DNA of 64,000 nucleotides from Staphylococcus chromogenes (GTDB lineage Bacteria > Bacillota > Bacilli > Staphylococcales > Staphylococcaceae), in assembly GCF_029024625.1 (NCBI RefSeq), contig NZ_CP118953.1, forward strand, positions 1,798,001 through 1,862,000, written 5' to 3'. Made by a program: the position numbers and the translations under genes. Shown piece by piece: positions 29,455 through 37,335 of the stretch (position 1 is the first letter of the stretch; each line of letters opens with the position of its first letter). A model generated the notes under the pieces. The model was not told where the DNA came from. It ran no database searches and worked only from the letters and a program-made list of their open reading frames with translations.

Positions 29455-30150
29455 TTATCGTTTATCTATTTTATTCGTTGCCCAATCTCCCAATAATTGA
29501 ATAACGAAGACGATAACTAAAATTAAAATTGTGGAAATCAAAATGACATCATTTTGATTTCGTGTAAAACCTGTTAAATAAGCTAAATTTCCTAATCCGC
29601 CTGCTCCAATGACCCCAGCAATGGCTGTAGATCCTACTAAAGCAATCGCTGTAACGGTAATACCTGAAATTAAGGCAGGTAACGATTCAGGAATTAAAAC
29701 CTTTCTAATGACTGTCCAAGTTGTTGCGCCCATAGACCATGCAGCTTCGATGACCCCTTTATCTATTTCTTTTAAGGCAATCTCAACAAGTCTTCCATAA
29801 AATGGCGATGCGCCAATAATTAAGGCAGGTAACGCCCCCGTCGGACCACTGATTGTTCCTAGAATTAAACTTGTAAACGGAATAAGCAATAAGATTAAAA
29901 TGATAAAAGGAATTGCTCTAAATAAGTTTACAAAGAAAGACACAATACTATAAAAAACACGTCCAACTTTAGATTTACTTTTAGAAGTGAGAAATAAAAT
30001 CACTCCAATAATCAAACCAAATATAAATGAAAATAATGTAGAAATGACTGTCATATAGAGCGTTTCATATGTAGCTTCCCAAACCTCAGGCCAACTCACA
30101 TTGGGCATCGTTATCATTTCTTGTAATATTTCGCTGAAACTTTTACCCAT
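29455..30150 (-). CDS. metI: Methionine ABC transporter permease MetI
   Basis: A 231-residue permease with five to six membrane segments and the cytoplasmic coupling (EAA) helix [22 protein letters not shown] near residue 136. It forms the dimeric membrane channel of the methionine importer with MetN. It overlaps the metN end by 8 bp, so translation is coupled. An internal ATG at residue 13 could also be used, but the family length favours the longer form. Confidence 0.95.
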   Translation of the reverse strand: MGKSFSEILQEMITMPNVSWPEVWEATYETLYMTVISTLFSFIFGLIIGVILFLTSKSKSKVGRVFYSIVSFFVNLFRAIPFIILILLLIPFTSLILGTISGPTGALPALIIGASPFYGRLVEIALKEIDKGVIEAAWSMGATTWTVIRKVLIPESLPALISGITVTAIALVGSTAIAGVIGAGGLGNLAYLTGFTRNQNDVILISTILILVIVFVIQLLGDWATNKIDKR

Positions 30151-31171
30151 GACTGATCACCTCAACTTCAATATGTTTCTCATTCAAGTCTGTTTCTAAT
30201 CGATGAAATGCCTCGTTTGAAAGATGAGGAATATGAATTACAATAAAACCAATCGTTCCAGACTTAGAATGTTTGATGTTCGCTTCTAATATATTGACGT
30301 CAATTTGATGTTCTTTTGCGAGGTAAGAAATAATAGGTTGCGTCGTCGTTTTACCTGAAAAGTTAAGTCTGACTAATCTGTCAAAAGGTTCGAGTTCAAC
30401 GAGTCCAGAAATATCTTCGTATTCAGCTTCAGGTTTCAAATCTTCTTGCACAAACCGCTTAGTTACCGAATGTTTTGGATTTTCAAAAACTTCTGAAACT
30501 TTACCTTGTTCGATGACACGCCCATTTTCCATGACTGCCACTTCATCACATATACGTCGAATCACATGCATTTCATGGGTGATAATCACGATTGTTAACT
30601 TTTGTTCTTTTTTTAGTTGTAATAATAAATCTAGAATTTCATCTGTCGTTTGAGGGTCAAGGGCACTTGTCGCCTCATCACATAACAATACCTCTGGATC
30701 ATTAGCTAACGCTCGTGCGATACCTACCCGTTGTTTTTGTCCTCCAGATAGTTCAGAAGGATAGGCTTTTTCGCGGCCTTTTAAACCGACACGTTCAATT
30801 AATTCAATCGCCTTTTGTTTTGCCTCTTTTTTAGGTACGCCCGCTATTTCTAGTGGAAATAAAATATTATCTAATACCGTACGTGACCACAATAAATTAA
30901 AATGCTGGAAAATCATACTTACTTTTTGTCTTTTATGTCTTAAAGCTTGTTTGCTTAATTGGCCGATATTTTCACCACCAATAATGACATCACCTGATGT
31001 TGGTGTTTCTAGATAATTAAACAAACGGACTAAAGTACTCTTACCTGCACCAGAAAAACCAATAATGCCAAAAATAGTTCCAGCACTAATATTTAAATCG
31101 ACATGGTCAACAGCCGTTACTGATTTAGATTTGCTCTTATACTGTTTGACGATGTTTTTAAGCTCAATCAT
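30143..31171 (-). CDS. metN: Methionine ABC transporter ATP-binding protein MetN
   Basis: A 342-residue ATPase with Walker [10 protein letters not shown] near residue 37, signature [12 protein letters not shown] near 140 and Walker [13 protein letters not shown] near 162. The C-terminal NIL domain (about residues 265-340) binds methionine and shuts the transporter down when it is plentiful. The ATG at 31171 is preceded by AAGGGGGAAC. It is the first gene after the SAM riboswitch at 31209-31369, so both transcription and transport respond to methionine supply. Confidence 0.96.
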   Translation of the reverse strand: MIELKNIVKQYKSKSKSVTAVDHVDLNISAGTIFGIIGFSGAGKSTLVRLFNYLETPTSGDVIIGGENIGQLSKQALRHKRQKVSMIFQHFNLLWSRTVLDNILFPLEIAGVPKKEAKQKAIELIERVGLKGREKAYPSELSGGQKQRVGIARALANDPEVLLCDEATSALDPQTTDEILDLLLQLKKEQKLTIVIITHEMHVIRRICDEVAVMENGRVIEQGKVSEVFENPKHSVTKRFVQEDLKPEAEYEDISGLVELEPFDRLVRLNFSGKTTTQPIISYLAKEHQIDVNILEANIKHSKSGTIGFIVIHIPHLSNEAFHRLETDLNEKHIEVEVISHG

Positions 31172-31208
31172 AGTGTTCCCCCTTATGTGTTGCCATTCCA
31201 ACGATCAG

Positions 31209-31369
31209 AAAAAAAAGCTTTCTCTTACAAAATAAGAGAAAGCAAAGATACCGATGCATTTCTCTCATCTTCAAAAGTATAAATACTTTATGTGAATTGG
31301 CACCATTTCTAAATATAGACGGTTGCCGGGCTTCATAGGGCACATCCCTCCACCACTCCGGATAAGAGT
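31209..31369 (-). promoter_or_regulatory. SAM-I riboswitch (S-box) with intrinsic terminator
   Basis: On the minus strand the leader has the S-box landmarks in order: P1 strand CTCTTATC at 31369-31362, GGTGGAGGGATGTGCCC, TGAAGCCCGGCAACC, GGTGCCAATTC and the P1 partner GATGAGAG at 31269-31262. The expression platform ends in an 11-bp terminator stem (31217-31227 with 31233-31243) and eight T. It lies 38 bp before metN. SAM binding is expected to favour the terminator and so shut off methionine uptake. Confidence 0.96.
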
Positions 31370-31392
31370 TTTCTGAATATTGAATTGTTTAA

Positions 31393-31421
31393 ATCTTACC
31401 ATTATCCTCAATTTTCGTCAA
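31393..31421 (-). promoter_or_regulatory. SigA-type promoter of metNIQ
   Basis: On the minus strand TTGACG (31421-31416), a 17-bp spacer and TAAGAT (31398-31393). The expected start, about 31386, places the S-box at the very 5' end of the transcript. It overlaps the stop of the upstream thioredoxin-like gene. Confidence 0.7.
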
Positions 31422-31728
31422 TGGCTTTTTTTATTCTTTCCAATAAAAATGTGACCGATTGAAAAGCATAAATTCGTTCCAATTCTTGTTCACCTTTCAT
31501 AATTAACAATATGGGCACAGATTGGATCTCAAATTCTTTGCTAAATTCAGGATAAAAGTTCAAATCTCGCTTTTCCAAAGGGAGATGTGTTACTTCGTTT
31601 GCAATATCTAACATGCGTTCTGATATCTTACACGTTCCGCACATAGGCGTATATCCGAAAATTAAATGAATCGGATGTTCTTGTTTATCTTTTTTAGATA
31701 TATTGTTCGATTGCTCTGAAACATTCAT
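31408..31728 (-). CDS. Thioredoxin-like protein (YusE-like)
   Basis: A 106-residue protein with a thioredoxin fold. The redox motif is CGTC in YTPMCGTCKISE near residue 30 and the cis-proline is in QSVPILLIM near 74. The active-site dipeptide GT differs from the usual GP. It starts inside the toprim gene, overlapping its end by 35 bp in another frame, so the two are probably translated together. The gene order thioredoxin, toprim, gcvH, arsC-like matches Bacillus yusE, yusF, gcvH, yusI. The partner substrate is unknown. Confidence 0.82.
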   Translation of the reverse strand: MNVSEQSNNISKKDKQEHPIHLIFGYTPMCGTCKISERMLDIANEVTHLPLEKRDLNFYPEFSKEFEIQSVPILLIMKGEQELERIYAFQSVTFLLERIKKAIDEN

Positions 31729-32083
31729 GATAAGAATACTTTCCTTTTACATAGAAATCTTTTTTTACGTCAAAACCGTGACGTCCGAGTACATTTGAGA
31801 GGTAATCTCGTGGGCATCGTGCCACTTCACTATAAGTTGAATCAATGAAAATATCATTGCTCTCACTTAAATATTTGTGAAACCATTTACGGATTTTTCT
31901 TCCTTCTGTGTCGGCATCTGTGAGGATATAGACTTGTTTTCCATATAAGGATTCAATCATATTATCTAACTTTTCAATCCCCATCGTCCCATGTGTACAA
32001 ATTATTTCGACAGGTTCTAATAACACCTCTTTAACTCTTTTTTTATCAGATTTACCTTCCACAATAATGACTTTGCTAATCAT
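31694..32083 (-). CDS. Toprim-domain protein (YusF-like)
   Basis: The 129-residue protein consists of a toprim fold: the catalytic Glu in VIIVEGKSDKKRV at residue 9 and the metal-binding DxD in ILTDADTEGRK near 57. This is the core of primases, topoisomerases and ribonuclease M5, but no further domain is present. Small stand-alone toprim proteins of this type have unclear roles, possibly RNA or DNA cleavage. The start is the ATG at 32083 (MISKVII). A longer form to 32098 is possible. It follows gcvH after a terminator and overlaps the thioredoxin-like gene. Confidence 0.82.
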   Translation of the reverse strand: MISKVIIVEGKSDKKRVKEVLLEPVEIICTHGTMGIEKLDNMIESLYGKQVYILTDADTEGRKIRKWFHKYLSESNDIFIDSTYSEVARCPRDYLSNVLGRHGFDVKKDFYVKGKYSYHECFRAIEQYI

Positions 32084-32127
32084 CGCCATGGTTTTCACCT
32101 TCTAAAAAGATATTATTCAGTACAAAA

Positions 32128-32163
32128 AAACTCCAAGATAGTCCAAAGATTATCTAGGAGTTT
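32128..32163 (-). terminator. gcvH terminator
   Basis: Stem aaactccaagata (32128-32140) and tatctaggagttt (32151-32163) with one mismatch, T run on the minus strand, 9 bp after the gcvH stop. It may attenuate the toprim and thioredoxin-like genes that follow. Confidence 0.8.
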
Positions 32164-32171
32164 CGTATCTA

Positions 32172-32552
32172 TTATTCGCCGATCATTTCTTGATAGCCGT
32201 TTGCATCCATTAAAGCGTCAATTTCACTTTCATCACTTAACTCAACTTTAACCATCCATGCTTTTTCGTATGGTGATTCATTAACTGCTTCTGGTTCATC
32301 TTCAAGATCTTCGTTAATTTCAGTAATTTTACCAGACACAGGTGAGTATAATTCTGAAACTGTTTTAACAGACTCAACGCTACCGAAAGTTTCACCTTCT
32401 GAAACTTCGTCATCTACTTCTGGAAGTTCAACGAATACGATATCCCCTAACTCATTTTGAGCGAAGTCAGTAATACCGATTGTTGCAATATTTCCTTCAA
32501 CTTTTACCCATTCATGTTCTTTTGAATATTTTAATTCACTTGGCACTGCCAC
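32172..32552 (-). CDS. gcvH: Glycine cleavage system H protein
   Basis: The 126-residue lipoyl-domain protein has the lipoylated lysine at residue 63 in [15 protein letters not shown] protein shuttles the aminomethyl group in glycine cleavage and, in many Firmicutes, also acts as the carrier on which lipoyl groups are first assembled. LipA, which makes the cofactor on such carriers, is at 14.0 kb. The other glycine cleavage genes are not in the window, a separation known from related genomes. Length and motif are normal. Confidence 0.97.
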   Translation of the reverse strand: MAVPSELKYSKEHEWVKVEGNIATIGITDFAQNELGDIVFVELPEVDDEVSEGETFGSVESVKTVSELYSPVSGKITEINEDLEDEPEAVNESPYEKAWMVKVELSDESEIDALMDANGYQEMIGE

Positions 32553-32622
32553 TTGAATCCCCTCCTATAATTGTTTACAAGATAATCATGACACATTGCT
32601 TATTATCAATCAACTATTTTTA

Positions 32623-32976
32623 TCATAACCATGTTTCACGATAAGTTTGTTCATTAAATCCAACTGTGATTTTATCGCCTAATATCGCTAAAGGTCTTTT
32701 GACCAACATCCCATCTGAAGCTAAAAGTTCTAATTTTTCTTCGTCAGATAATGTGCTCAATTTATCTTTGAGATTAAGTTCACGGTATTTTGCACCGTGA
32801 GTATTGAACAATTTTTTAATTTCGATTCCTGTGCGATCCACGATATCTCTAAATTCTTCTTTTGTAGGCGTTAATTGAACAATGTCAATCGGTTCAAAAC
32901 TCACACCATGCTCCGTTAAAAATTTAGAGGCTTTTTTACATGTAGTACAGTTCTGATACTGATAAAACTTAATCAT
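32623..32976 (-). CDS. ArsC/Spx-family protein (YusI-like)
   Basis: A 117-residue protein of the arsenate reductase/Spx fold with the N-terminal pair CTTC in YQNCTTCKKASKFL (Cys10, Cys13) and the later VKRPLAILGDK segment, where the Arg-Pro is typical. It resembles Bacillus YusI rather than Spx proper, since the RNA polymerase-contacting features of Spx are not evident. A true arsenate reductase would normally lie in an ars operon, which is absent. A thiol-related reductase role is likely. It precedes gcvH by 70 bp. Confidence 0.85.
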   Translation of the reverse strand: MIKFYQYQNCTTCKKASKFLTEHGVSFEPIDIVQLTPTKEEFRDIVDRTGIEIKKLFNTHGAKYRELNLKDKLSTLSDEEKLELLASDGMLVKRPLAILGDKITVGFNEQTYRETWL

Positions 32977-33145
32977 TTCATTACCTCCTTGCTTGACTTA
33001 CATCAAATATAACAAAATTTGTTAAATTAGACTAATTTTTATACTAGTATTATTTTTTTGTTATTTTGACAGACGGAAAGTATGACGCATTTTATGAAAT
33101 CCGCTATAATGAACTCTATAAATAAGAGTAACGGAGGAACTACAC

Positions 33146-33466
33146 ATGCAAAAAATTCAAGACATGGAAACATTCAAAAAGATTATTAACGGAGATCAAA
33201 CTGTCATTGTTAAATTCGAAGCGGGTTGGTGCCCAGATTGTAAGGCGATGGATATGTGGATAGATCCTATTGTTGAAAAATACAATCAATATGATTGGTA
33301 CGTTGTCAACCGTGATGAAGTCGAAGAAGCCGCTGTAGAAAATGAAGTTATGGGTATCCCAAGTATTCTCATTTTTAAAAACGGCGAAAAATTACATCAT
33401 TTACATTCAGCAAATGCAAAATCTCCAGAACAAGTAGAATCGTTTTTAGCTGAAAGTTTAGGTTAA
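33146..33466 (+). CDS. Thioredoxin family protein
   Basis: The 106-residue thioredoxin-fold protein has the active site WCPDCK in FEAGWCPDCKAMD near residue 29 and the cis-proline in MGIPSILIF near 73. The CPDC motif, instead of CGPC, is found in several low-GC Gram-positive thioredoxin-like proteins (YtpP/TrxP type). It stands alone on the plus strand with GGAGG upstream and ends at a repeat-type terminator. It is distinct from the CGTC protein at 31.4 kb and neither is the main TrxA by motif. Confidence 0.87.
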   Translation: MQKIQDMETFKKIINGDQTVIVKFEAGWCPDCKAMDMWIDPIVEKYNQYDWYVVNRDEVEEAAVENEVMGIPSILIFKNGEKLHHLHSANAKSPEQVESFLAESLG

Positions 33467-33503
33467 TAATAAGAGGTGGATATATGTCCACCTGAAAATA
33501 GAA

Positions 33504-33541
33504 AGCCATCAAAATTTACCCTCAGATAAATTTTGATGGCT
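33504..33541. terminator. Bidirectional terminator, repeat-type hairpin
   Basis: Perfect 15-bp stem agccatcaaaattta (33504-33518) and taaattttgatggct (33527-33541) between convergent genes. The third copy of this stem in the window. Confidence 0.82.
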
Positions 33542-33552
33542 GTTTTAATCTC

Positions 33553-34098
33553 TTAAATATATTCTGTATAAACGCCTCTATTTTTACGTCTAGCTTCTTT
33601 TCCTGAATTATCTTCAAGATCGGTTAAATAAACAAAACCAATCAATCTTTCGTCTGGAAGTACGCCAAATACGTTTCTCACTTTAGGATTAAAAATATAT
33701 GTTGGGGTTTTCCAACATGTCCCAATACCTTTCTCATATAATAGCAATAATAAATTTTGTGCATATGCCCCAACCGCTAAGTAATTTTCATTTTCTTCAC
33801 GTTGTCTTGCATCGCACGTCATAATAATCGCAAGAAAACCTCCTAAATTCGTGACTGCATCATAATGACTCTTTTGTTTTTCAGGTTCCCTTGGAAAGGC
33901 ATAGCGTGTTACTTCTTTACTCATCTCTCCTAATTTATGTTTAGGAACATACACGACACGCCATGGCTCGCGCATACCATGATTTGGCGCATTTGCCGCT
34001 TCAACAACAGCTTCTCTTACCGCGTCTTCATCGATATGCATATCTCTATCAAATTTTTTAATACTTCTCCGATATTTAATTGCGTGTTGAAGTTCCAT
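33553..34098 (-). CDS. Nitroreductase family protein
   Basis: An FMN-dependent nitroreductase of 181 residues. The N-terminal IKYRRSIKKF binds the FMN phosphate, NAPNHGMREPWRVVYV and the late LLLLYEKGIGTCWKTP are typical of the TdsD/YdjA-like branch. It probably reduces nitro groups or quinones with NAD(P)H, and its physiological substrate is unknown. The start is the ATG at 34098, 9 bp after an AAGGGG site. Upstream in-frame ATGs at 34119 and 34104 overlap or crowd that site. A Fur-type palindrome lies just upstream, and aroD precedes it by 33 bp. Confidence 0.87.
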   Translation of the reverse strand: MELQHAIKYRRSIKKFDRDMHIDEDAVREAVVEAANAPNHGMREPWRVVYVPKHKLGEMSKEVTRYAFPREPEKQKSHYDAVTNLGGFLAIIMTCDARQREENENYLAVGAYAQNLLLLLYEKGIGTCWKTPTYIFNPKVRNVFGVLPDERLIGFVYLTDLEDNSGKEARRKNRGVYTEYI

Positions 34099-34118
34099 CC
34101 TCATCTTCCCCTTTTTCA

Positions 34119-34135
34119 TTGATAACCATTATCAA
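34119..34135. promoter_or_regulatory. Candidate Fur-family operator before the nitroreductase gene
   Basis: On the minus strand TTGATAATGGTTATCAA is a perfect palindrome with a 3-bp centre and differs in one base from the 7-1-7 Fur box TGATAATNATTATCA. It lies 21 bp upstream of the start codon and overlaps the aroD stop. PerR or Zur binding cannot be excluded. Confidence 0.5.
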
Positions 34136-34875
34136 TTATAAGGGAGGTGGGTGTGATTTTCAAATGGCTGATACAATGCCATCACATTTTTGAGCGTTTT
34201 AACATCTAATTGCCCTGGCGCTACACTTTCACTTAGTGACCCATATGTCAAAGCTCCTCCAAAAGTAGCCTGTGCTGTTCTAGAAATCACCCCTAAACTT
34301 GACATAGAAATGCCTGTGACCCAATGCGATAAAGCTTCACTCGCTTCAGAGACCGCTTGTAATAGTGTTAACACATCTTGTTTCGACTGAGGCATAACAG
34401 CAATTTTCAAATGTGTGCCTCCCCATTGAGACATGTGATAGTATGTTTTCTTTAAAACTTCTATTTTAGGCGTTTCTTGAAAATTATGATACGAAATAAT
34501 GACCTCTACGCCTTGGGATTGAATGGATTGTACTAATTCTGAACGTGACGTTTCTTGTTCCCATTCCACATCTATATAATCAACATGCTTTATACCAGCA
34601 ATGGATTGTAATAAATTTTGATAAGCCGCCTCTTCAATAGAATGTGCCCCACCTTGCGACTCCGTTCGAAAAGTGATGAGCACTTCTTTTCGGAATCCTT
34701 TTTGTAGCAATTGTTCAATCATTTTTTCTATTGTTTCTATAGTAAGATCTTTAATTGCGTCAATTCTGATTTCTAAAATATCGAAGAAATCTTGTTGATT
34801 TATGACATTTTCAACTTCAGATAAAGTTAACGTGACATCATTTGGCATGAGACTTCCTACGATTCGGGTTTTCAT
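34132..34875 (-). CDS. aroD: 3-dehydroquinate dehydratase, type I
   Basis: A 247-residue class I aldolase-like TIM barrel with DILEIRIDAIKDL near residue 35, LITFRTESQGG near 68, the catalytic His130 in ISYHNF and the Schiff-base Lys157 in THLKIAVMP. It dehydrates 3-dehydroquinate in the shikimate pathway. The ATG at 34875 gives the standard N terminus MKTRIVGSLM. It is separated from ohr by a divergent region with a perfect palindrome. Its coupling to a nitroreductase gene, rather than to other aro genes, matches what I recall from other staphylococci. Confidence 0.95.
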   Translation of the reverse strand: MKTRIVGSLMPNDVTLTLSEVENVINQQDFFDILEIRIDAIKDLTIETIEKMIEQLLQKGFRKEVLITFRTESQGGAHSIEEAAYQNLLQSIAGIKHVDYIDVEWEQETSRSELVQSIQSQGVEVIISYHNFQETPKIEVLKKTYYHMSQWGGTHLKIAVMPQSKQDVLTLLQAVSEASEALSHWVTGISMSSLGVISRTAQATFGGALTYGSLSESVAPGQLDVKTLKNVMALYQPFENHTHLPYN

Positions 34876-34903
34876 AAACTCCACCTACTTTTTTGATTTC
34901 AAT

Positions 34904-34921
34904 TACGCTAAATATAGCGTA
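34904..34921. promoter_or_regulatory. Palindrome in the aroD-ohr divergent region
   Basis: Perfect 18-bp inverted repeat tacgcta-aata-tagcgta, 80 bp upstream of ohr and 29 bp upstream of aroD. Form and position suit a dimeric repressor site, possibly for an OhrR/MarR-type regulator, but the sequence is not the Bacillus OhrR box. Confidence 0.45.
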
Positions 34922-35001
34922 TCTCTTTTAAATTTTAAAGGGATGATTGAGAAATAATGAACTGGGTAAACAATGTAATGTATCATAAAGGAGGAATTGC
35001 A

Positions 35002-35421
35002 ATGTCAACAATTTATGAAACAACTGCGACAAATACTGGTGGAAGAAATGGTCATGTAAACACTGATGATCAAACGTTAGATTTAAAAATAACACCTCCA
35101 GATAAAGCGGATGGTCAAGCAACTAATCCTGAACAACTCTTTGCTGCAGGTTACGCTTCTTGTTTTAATGGTGCTTTTGACTTAATATTAAAACGCAATG
35201 GACATAGAAATGCAGAACCCGTTGTCGACTTAACTGTCAGACTCGTTGATGATCCTGATGTAGAAAGTCCAAAATTAGAAGTCGATATTTTAGGAAAAGT
35301 TAAAAATATGACGCAAGAGGAAGCTGAGCAAAACCTCAAAGAAGCACATGAATTTTGTCCTTATTCTAAAGCAACAAGAGGCAATATTGATGTGAATTTA
35401 AAAGTAGAAGTCATTTCATAA
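35002..35421 (+). CDS. ohr: Organic hydroperoxide resistance protein (Ohr/OsmC family)
   Basis: A 139-residue OsmC-fold thiol peroxidase with the two catalytic cysteines in [10 protein letters not shown] (Cys54) and [13 protein letters not shown] (about 118), spaced as in Ohr. It reduces organic and lipid hydroperoxides using lipoylated or thiol reductants. The ATG at 35002 is preceded by AAGGAGG. The longer frame to 34957 reads through that site. The ohr gene is the last conserved gene before the accessory segment that begins with the IS. A terminator hairpin lies about 97 bp downstream. Confidence 0.94.
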   Translation: MSTIYETTATNTGGRNGHVNTDDQTLDLKITPPDKADGQATNPEQLFAAGYASCFNGAFDLILKRNGHRNAEPVVDLTVRLVDDPDVESPKLEVDILGKVKNMTQEEAEQNLKEAHEFCPYSKATRGNIDVNLKVEVIS

Positions 35422-35471
35422 TTGAGATATAAGATTACGGGGCTAGGACATAAGGTTTTAGCTTCTAAGAA

Positions 35472-35504
35472 AAAACATACTAAGATTGGCAGTGAAGAAT
35501 TTTA
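35472..35504 (+). repeat. 33-bp repeat, left copy (inverted relative to 42.3 kb)
   Basis: The 33 bp beginning aaaacatactaagattggc match 30 of 33 bases of the reverse complement of 42285-42317. The two copies bracket the accessory segment. It also sits inside a gggacataa-type repeat whose left end (ggggctaggacataa) is at 35439-35453. Confidence 0.65.
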
Positions 35505-35517
35505 GGTTCTATACTTT

Positions 35518-35547
35518 TAACGGTTGGTGAGTTGTTCACTAGCCGTT
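35518..35547 (+). terminator. Probable ohr terminator
   Basis: Imperfect inverted repeat between taacggttggtga and tcactagccgtta followed by TTTTGGTTTT on the plus strand. The preceding ctatacttttaac is identical to the sequence before the metQ terminator at 28.5 kb. Confidence 0.6.
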
Positions 35548-35628
35548 ATTTTGGTTTTAAATACATAAATAGCACAAATATCTCTATAATTGAAAGTGGC
35601 TAAACAAACAAATTAAGGAGAGATATTC

Positions 35629-36953
35629 GTGCCTGTATTTAATGATATATCAGAAATGATCGGAATGAAAGTCCCAAACTTAAAAATCACTCAATGCTTA
35701 GGTATTAAAAGCTTTAAAAACGTTCAGTCATTATTCTATAAAGGAACTTTAACGTATCAACCTAAAGGTTGTGAGTGTTGTGACATCAAGAATGAGCAAC
35801 ATATAGTTATTAAAAATGGCTTCCGTAGTACTCGAGTTTATATGGGCCTTATTCTTGAAAGACCCACTTTTGTAATCTTGAAAAAGCAACGCTTCTATTG
35901 TAAGGCCTGTGGTCAAACCTTTACAGCGACAACGCCATATATTAATCCTCGTTGTACAATTTCTAATGATGTAAAACTCATGGTCAGCCAAAAGCTCTCC
36001 AGTGTTGTATCTGAAAAAGATATAGCACATAGTATTTCAATTTCACCTTCAACAGTTCATCGTTATTTGAAAAGACTAGGTGAAACAGTAAAAACACAAC
36101 CGAGTGATGTATTACCTCAACATATGTCTTTTGATGAATTTAAATCAACCAATGATGTTGACAGCTCTATGAGCTTTATGTACTGCGATAGTCTTACTCA
36201 TGACATTATTGACATCTTACCTGATCGACGCAAGTTTAAGTTGGAAGAATACTTTTTAAGATTCTCTAGAAAGGAACGTAAAAAAGTTAAAAGCGTCTCT
36301 ATTGATATGTATCCTCCTTACGTGTCGCTAATTCAATCACTGTTTCCTCAAGCTGAAATTATCTTAGACCGTTTTCATATCGTTCAATCCGTTAATCGTG
36401 AAATTAATCGCTGCCGAGTTAAAACCATGAATAATTTTAGGACTCAAGATAAGACCAAGTATAATAAATTAAAACGGCATTGGAAGCTATTGTTAAAGTC
36501 ACCCATGGATTTAGACAGTGTACATTATCACGCGTTCAGACTTTTTGATACCTGGCATAGTCAATATAGCTTAGTGCAGTTCTTATTAGCATTCGACGAA
36601 GTACTCAAGTTAACTTATGAAGTCGGACATCATATTTTGAAGCGCTAAAATCTAATAACATTAAACAACTACAACACGTGTTACATCGTTCGAAGAACTT
36701 GGGTATTTCAAAAGGCCTTAAACGTGTCATTAGCACATTAATTAATTATTTACCTTATATTGCAAATACGGTTCAAAATCCTCATTTGACCAACGGTCCA
36801 ATTGAAGGGATTAACAACAAAATTAAACTTATCAAGCGTGTCGCTTATGGTTATAGAAATTTTAATAACTTTAGAAATAGGATATTAATCATTTCGAGGT
36901 TATATGTGAGTGAATATAAAAAACGTACTAAGCAACAAAAACTTGCCACTTAG
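35629..36953 (+). pseudogene. ISL3-family transposase, frameshifted
   Basis: Two overlapping-in-sense frames together make one transposase of about 440 residues. The first 339 residues carry the N-terminal zinc ribbon (CECCDIKN and CKACGQTF), a helix-turn-helix (ISISPSTVHRYLKRL) and the first catalytic acidic residues (SFDEFKS and VSIDMYPPY). The C-terminal part, with the third acidic residue in LTNGPIEGINNKIK, continues in the -1 frame from about 36620. No canonical slippery heptamer is visible there, so this is more likely a one-base deletion than programmed frameshifting. The start at 35629 is a GTG following AAGGAGAG. Confidence 0.85.
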
Positions 36954-37070
36954 CACGTTTAATCTTCACCAACCGGCGTTGACAAAGAGCCGTTATCCCA
37001 GCCCTCCTCCTACGATTAGTCAAGTATTTTCAACTTATTAATAAACGGATAATAAGAATATATAATATTT

Positions 37071-37265
37071 TTAGAAGTAAAGATAGTTTATTGCTCTATC
37101 TATTTTTACATCGTAATCTTGATACAGTTGATTTAAATCTAGATTATTTTCGTCCTTTTCGTTGAATTCTATTTCAATATCCAATAACTGTTGAGTGTAT
37201 TTGCTATATTTATCAATAGCATAGTACCCTAATATAAGTAATAATATAAAAGCGACCTTTTTCAT
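37071..37265 (-). CDS. Small putative exported or membrane-anchored protein
   Basis: I do not recognise this 64-residue protein. It begins MKKVAFILLLILGYYAID, a basic start and a hydrophobic stretch of about 14 residues without a clear cleavage site, followed by an acidic region (EIEFNEKDENNLDLNQ). A GGGGG stretch lies about 10 bp before the ATG. It is downstream of the glycosyltransferase gene in the same direction with a 70-bp gap, so it may belong to that cluster. An N-terminal anchored peptide is the most that sequence supports. It could also be a remnant. Confidence 0.4.
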   Translation of the reverse strand: MKKVAFILLLILGYYAIDKYSKYTQQLLDIEIEFNEKDENNLDLNQLYQDYDVKIDRAINYLYF

Positions 37266-37335
37266 AAGATAAAAACCCCCATTTGTTTTTATAGGACTTC
37301 AAATTTCTATAGATAACTCTCAATCAAACCAAGGT

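Larger units (their letters stand above)
35505..36991 (+). mobile_element. ISL3-family insertion sequence, inactive
   Basis: The segment holds an ISL3-type transposase gene broken by a frameshift. The right end, read inward from 36991, begins ggctctttgtcaacgccgg and resembles ISL3 termini. A partly matching left end, ggttctatacttttaacgg, starts at 35505 and shares cggttggtga with the right end. The left end is uncertain because the same sequence looks like the ohr terminator. Bases flanking the two ends (gaatttta and gttatccc) do not form a target duplication, suggesting later rearrangement. Confidence 0.6.

Noticed and set aside
31694-32083. Ribonuclease M5 (rnmV)
   Set aside because: The toprim core is shared, but the protein is too short, lacks the C-terminal RNA-binding part and sits in the yusF position beside gcvH.
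35505-35547. Left terminal repeat of the IS as a firm boundary
   Set aside because: The same ctatacttttaacggtt hairpin occurs after metQ with no IS there, so it may be the ohr terminator. I kept 35505 only as a tentative edge.
36600-36650. Programmed -1 frameshift in the transposase gene
   Set aside because: No slippery heptamer or supporting structure is visible, and ISL3 elements normally use a single frame.
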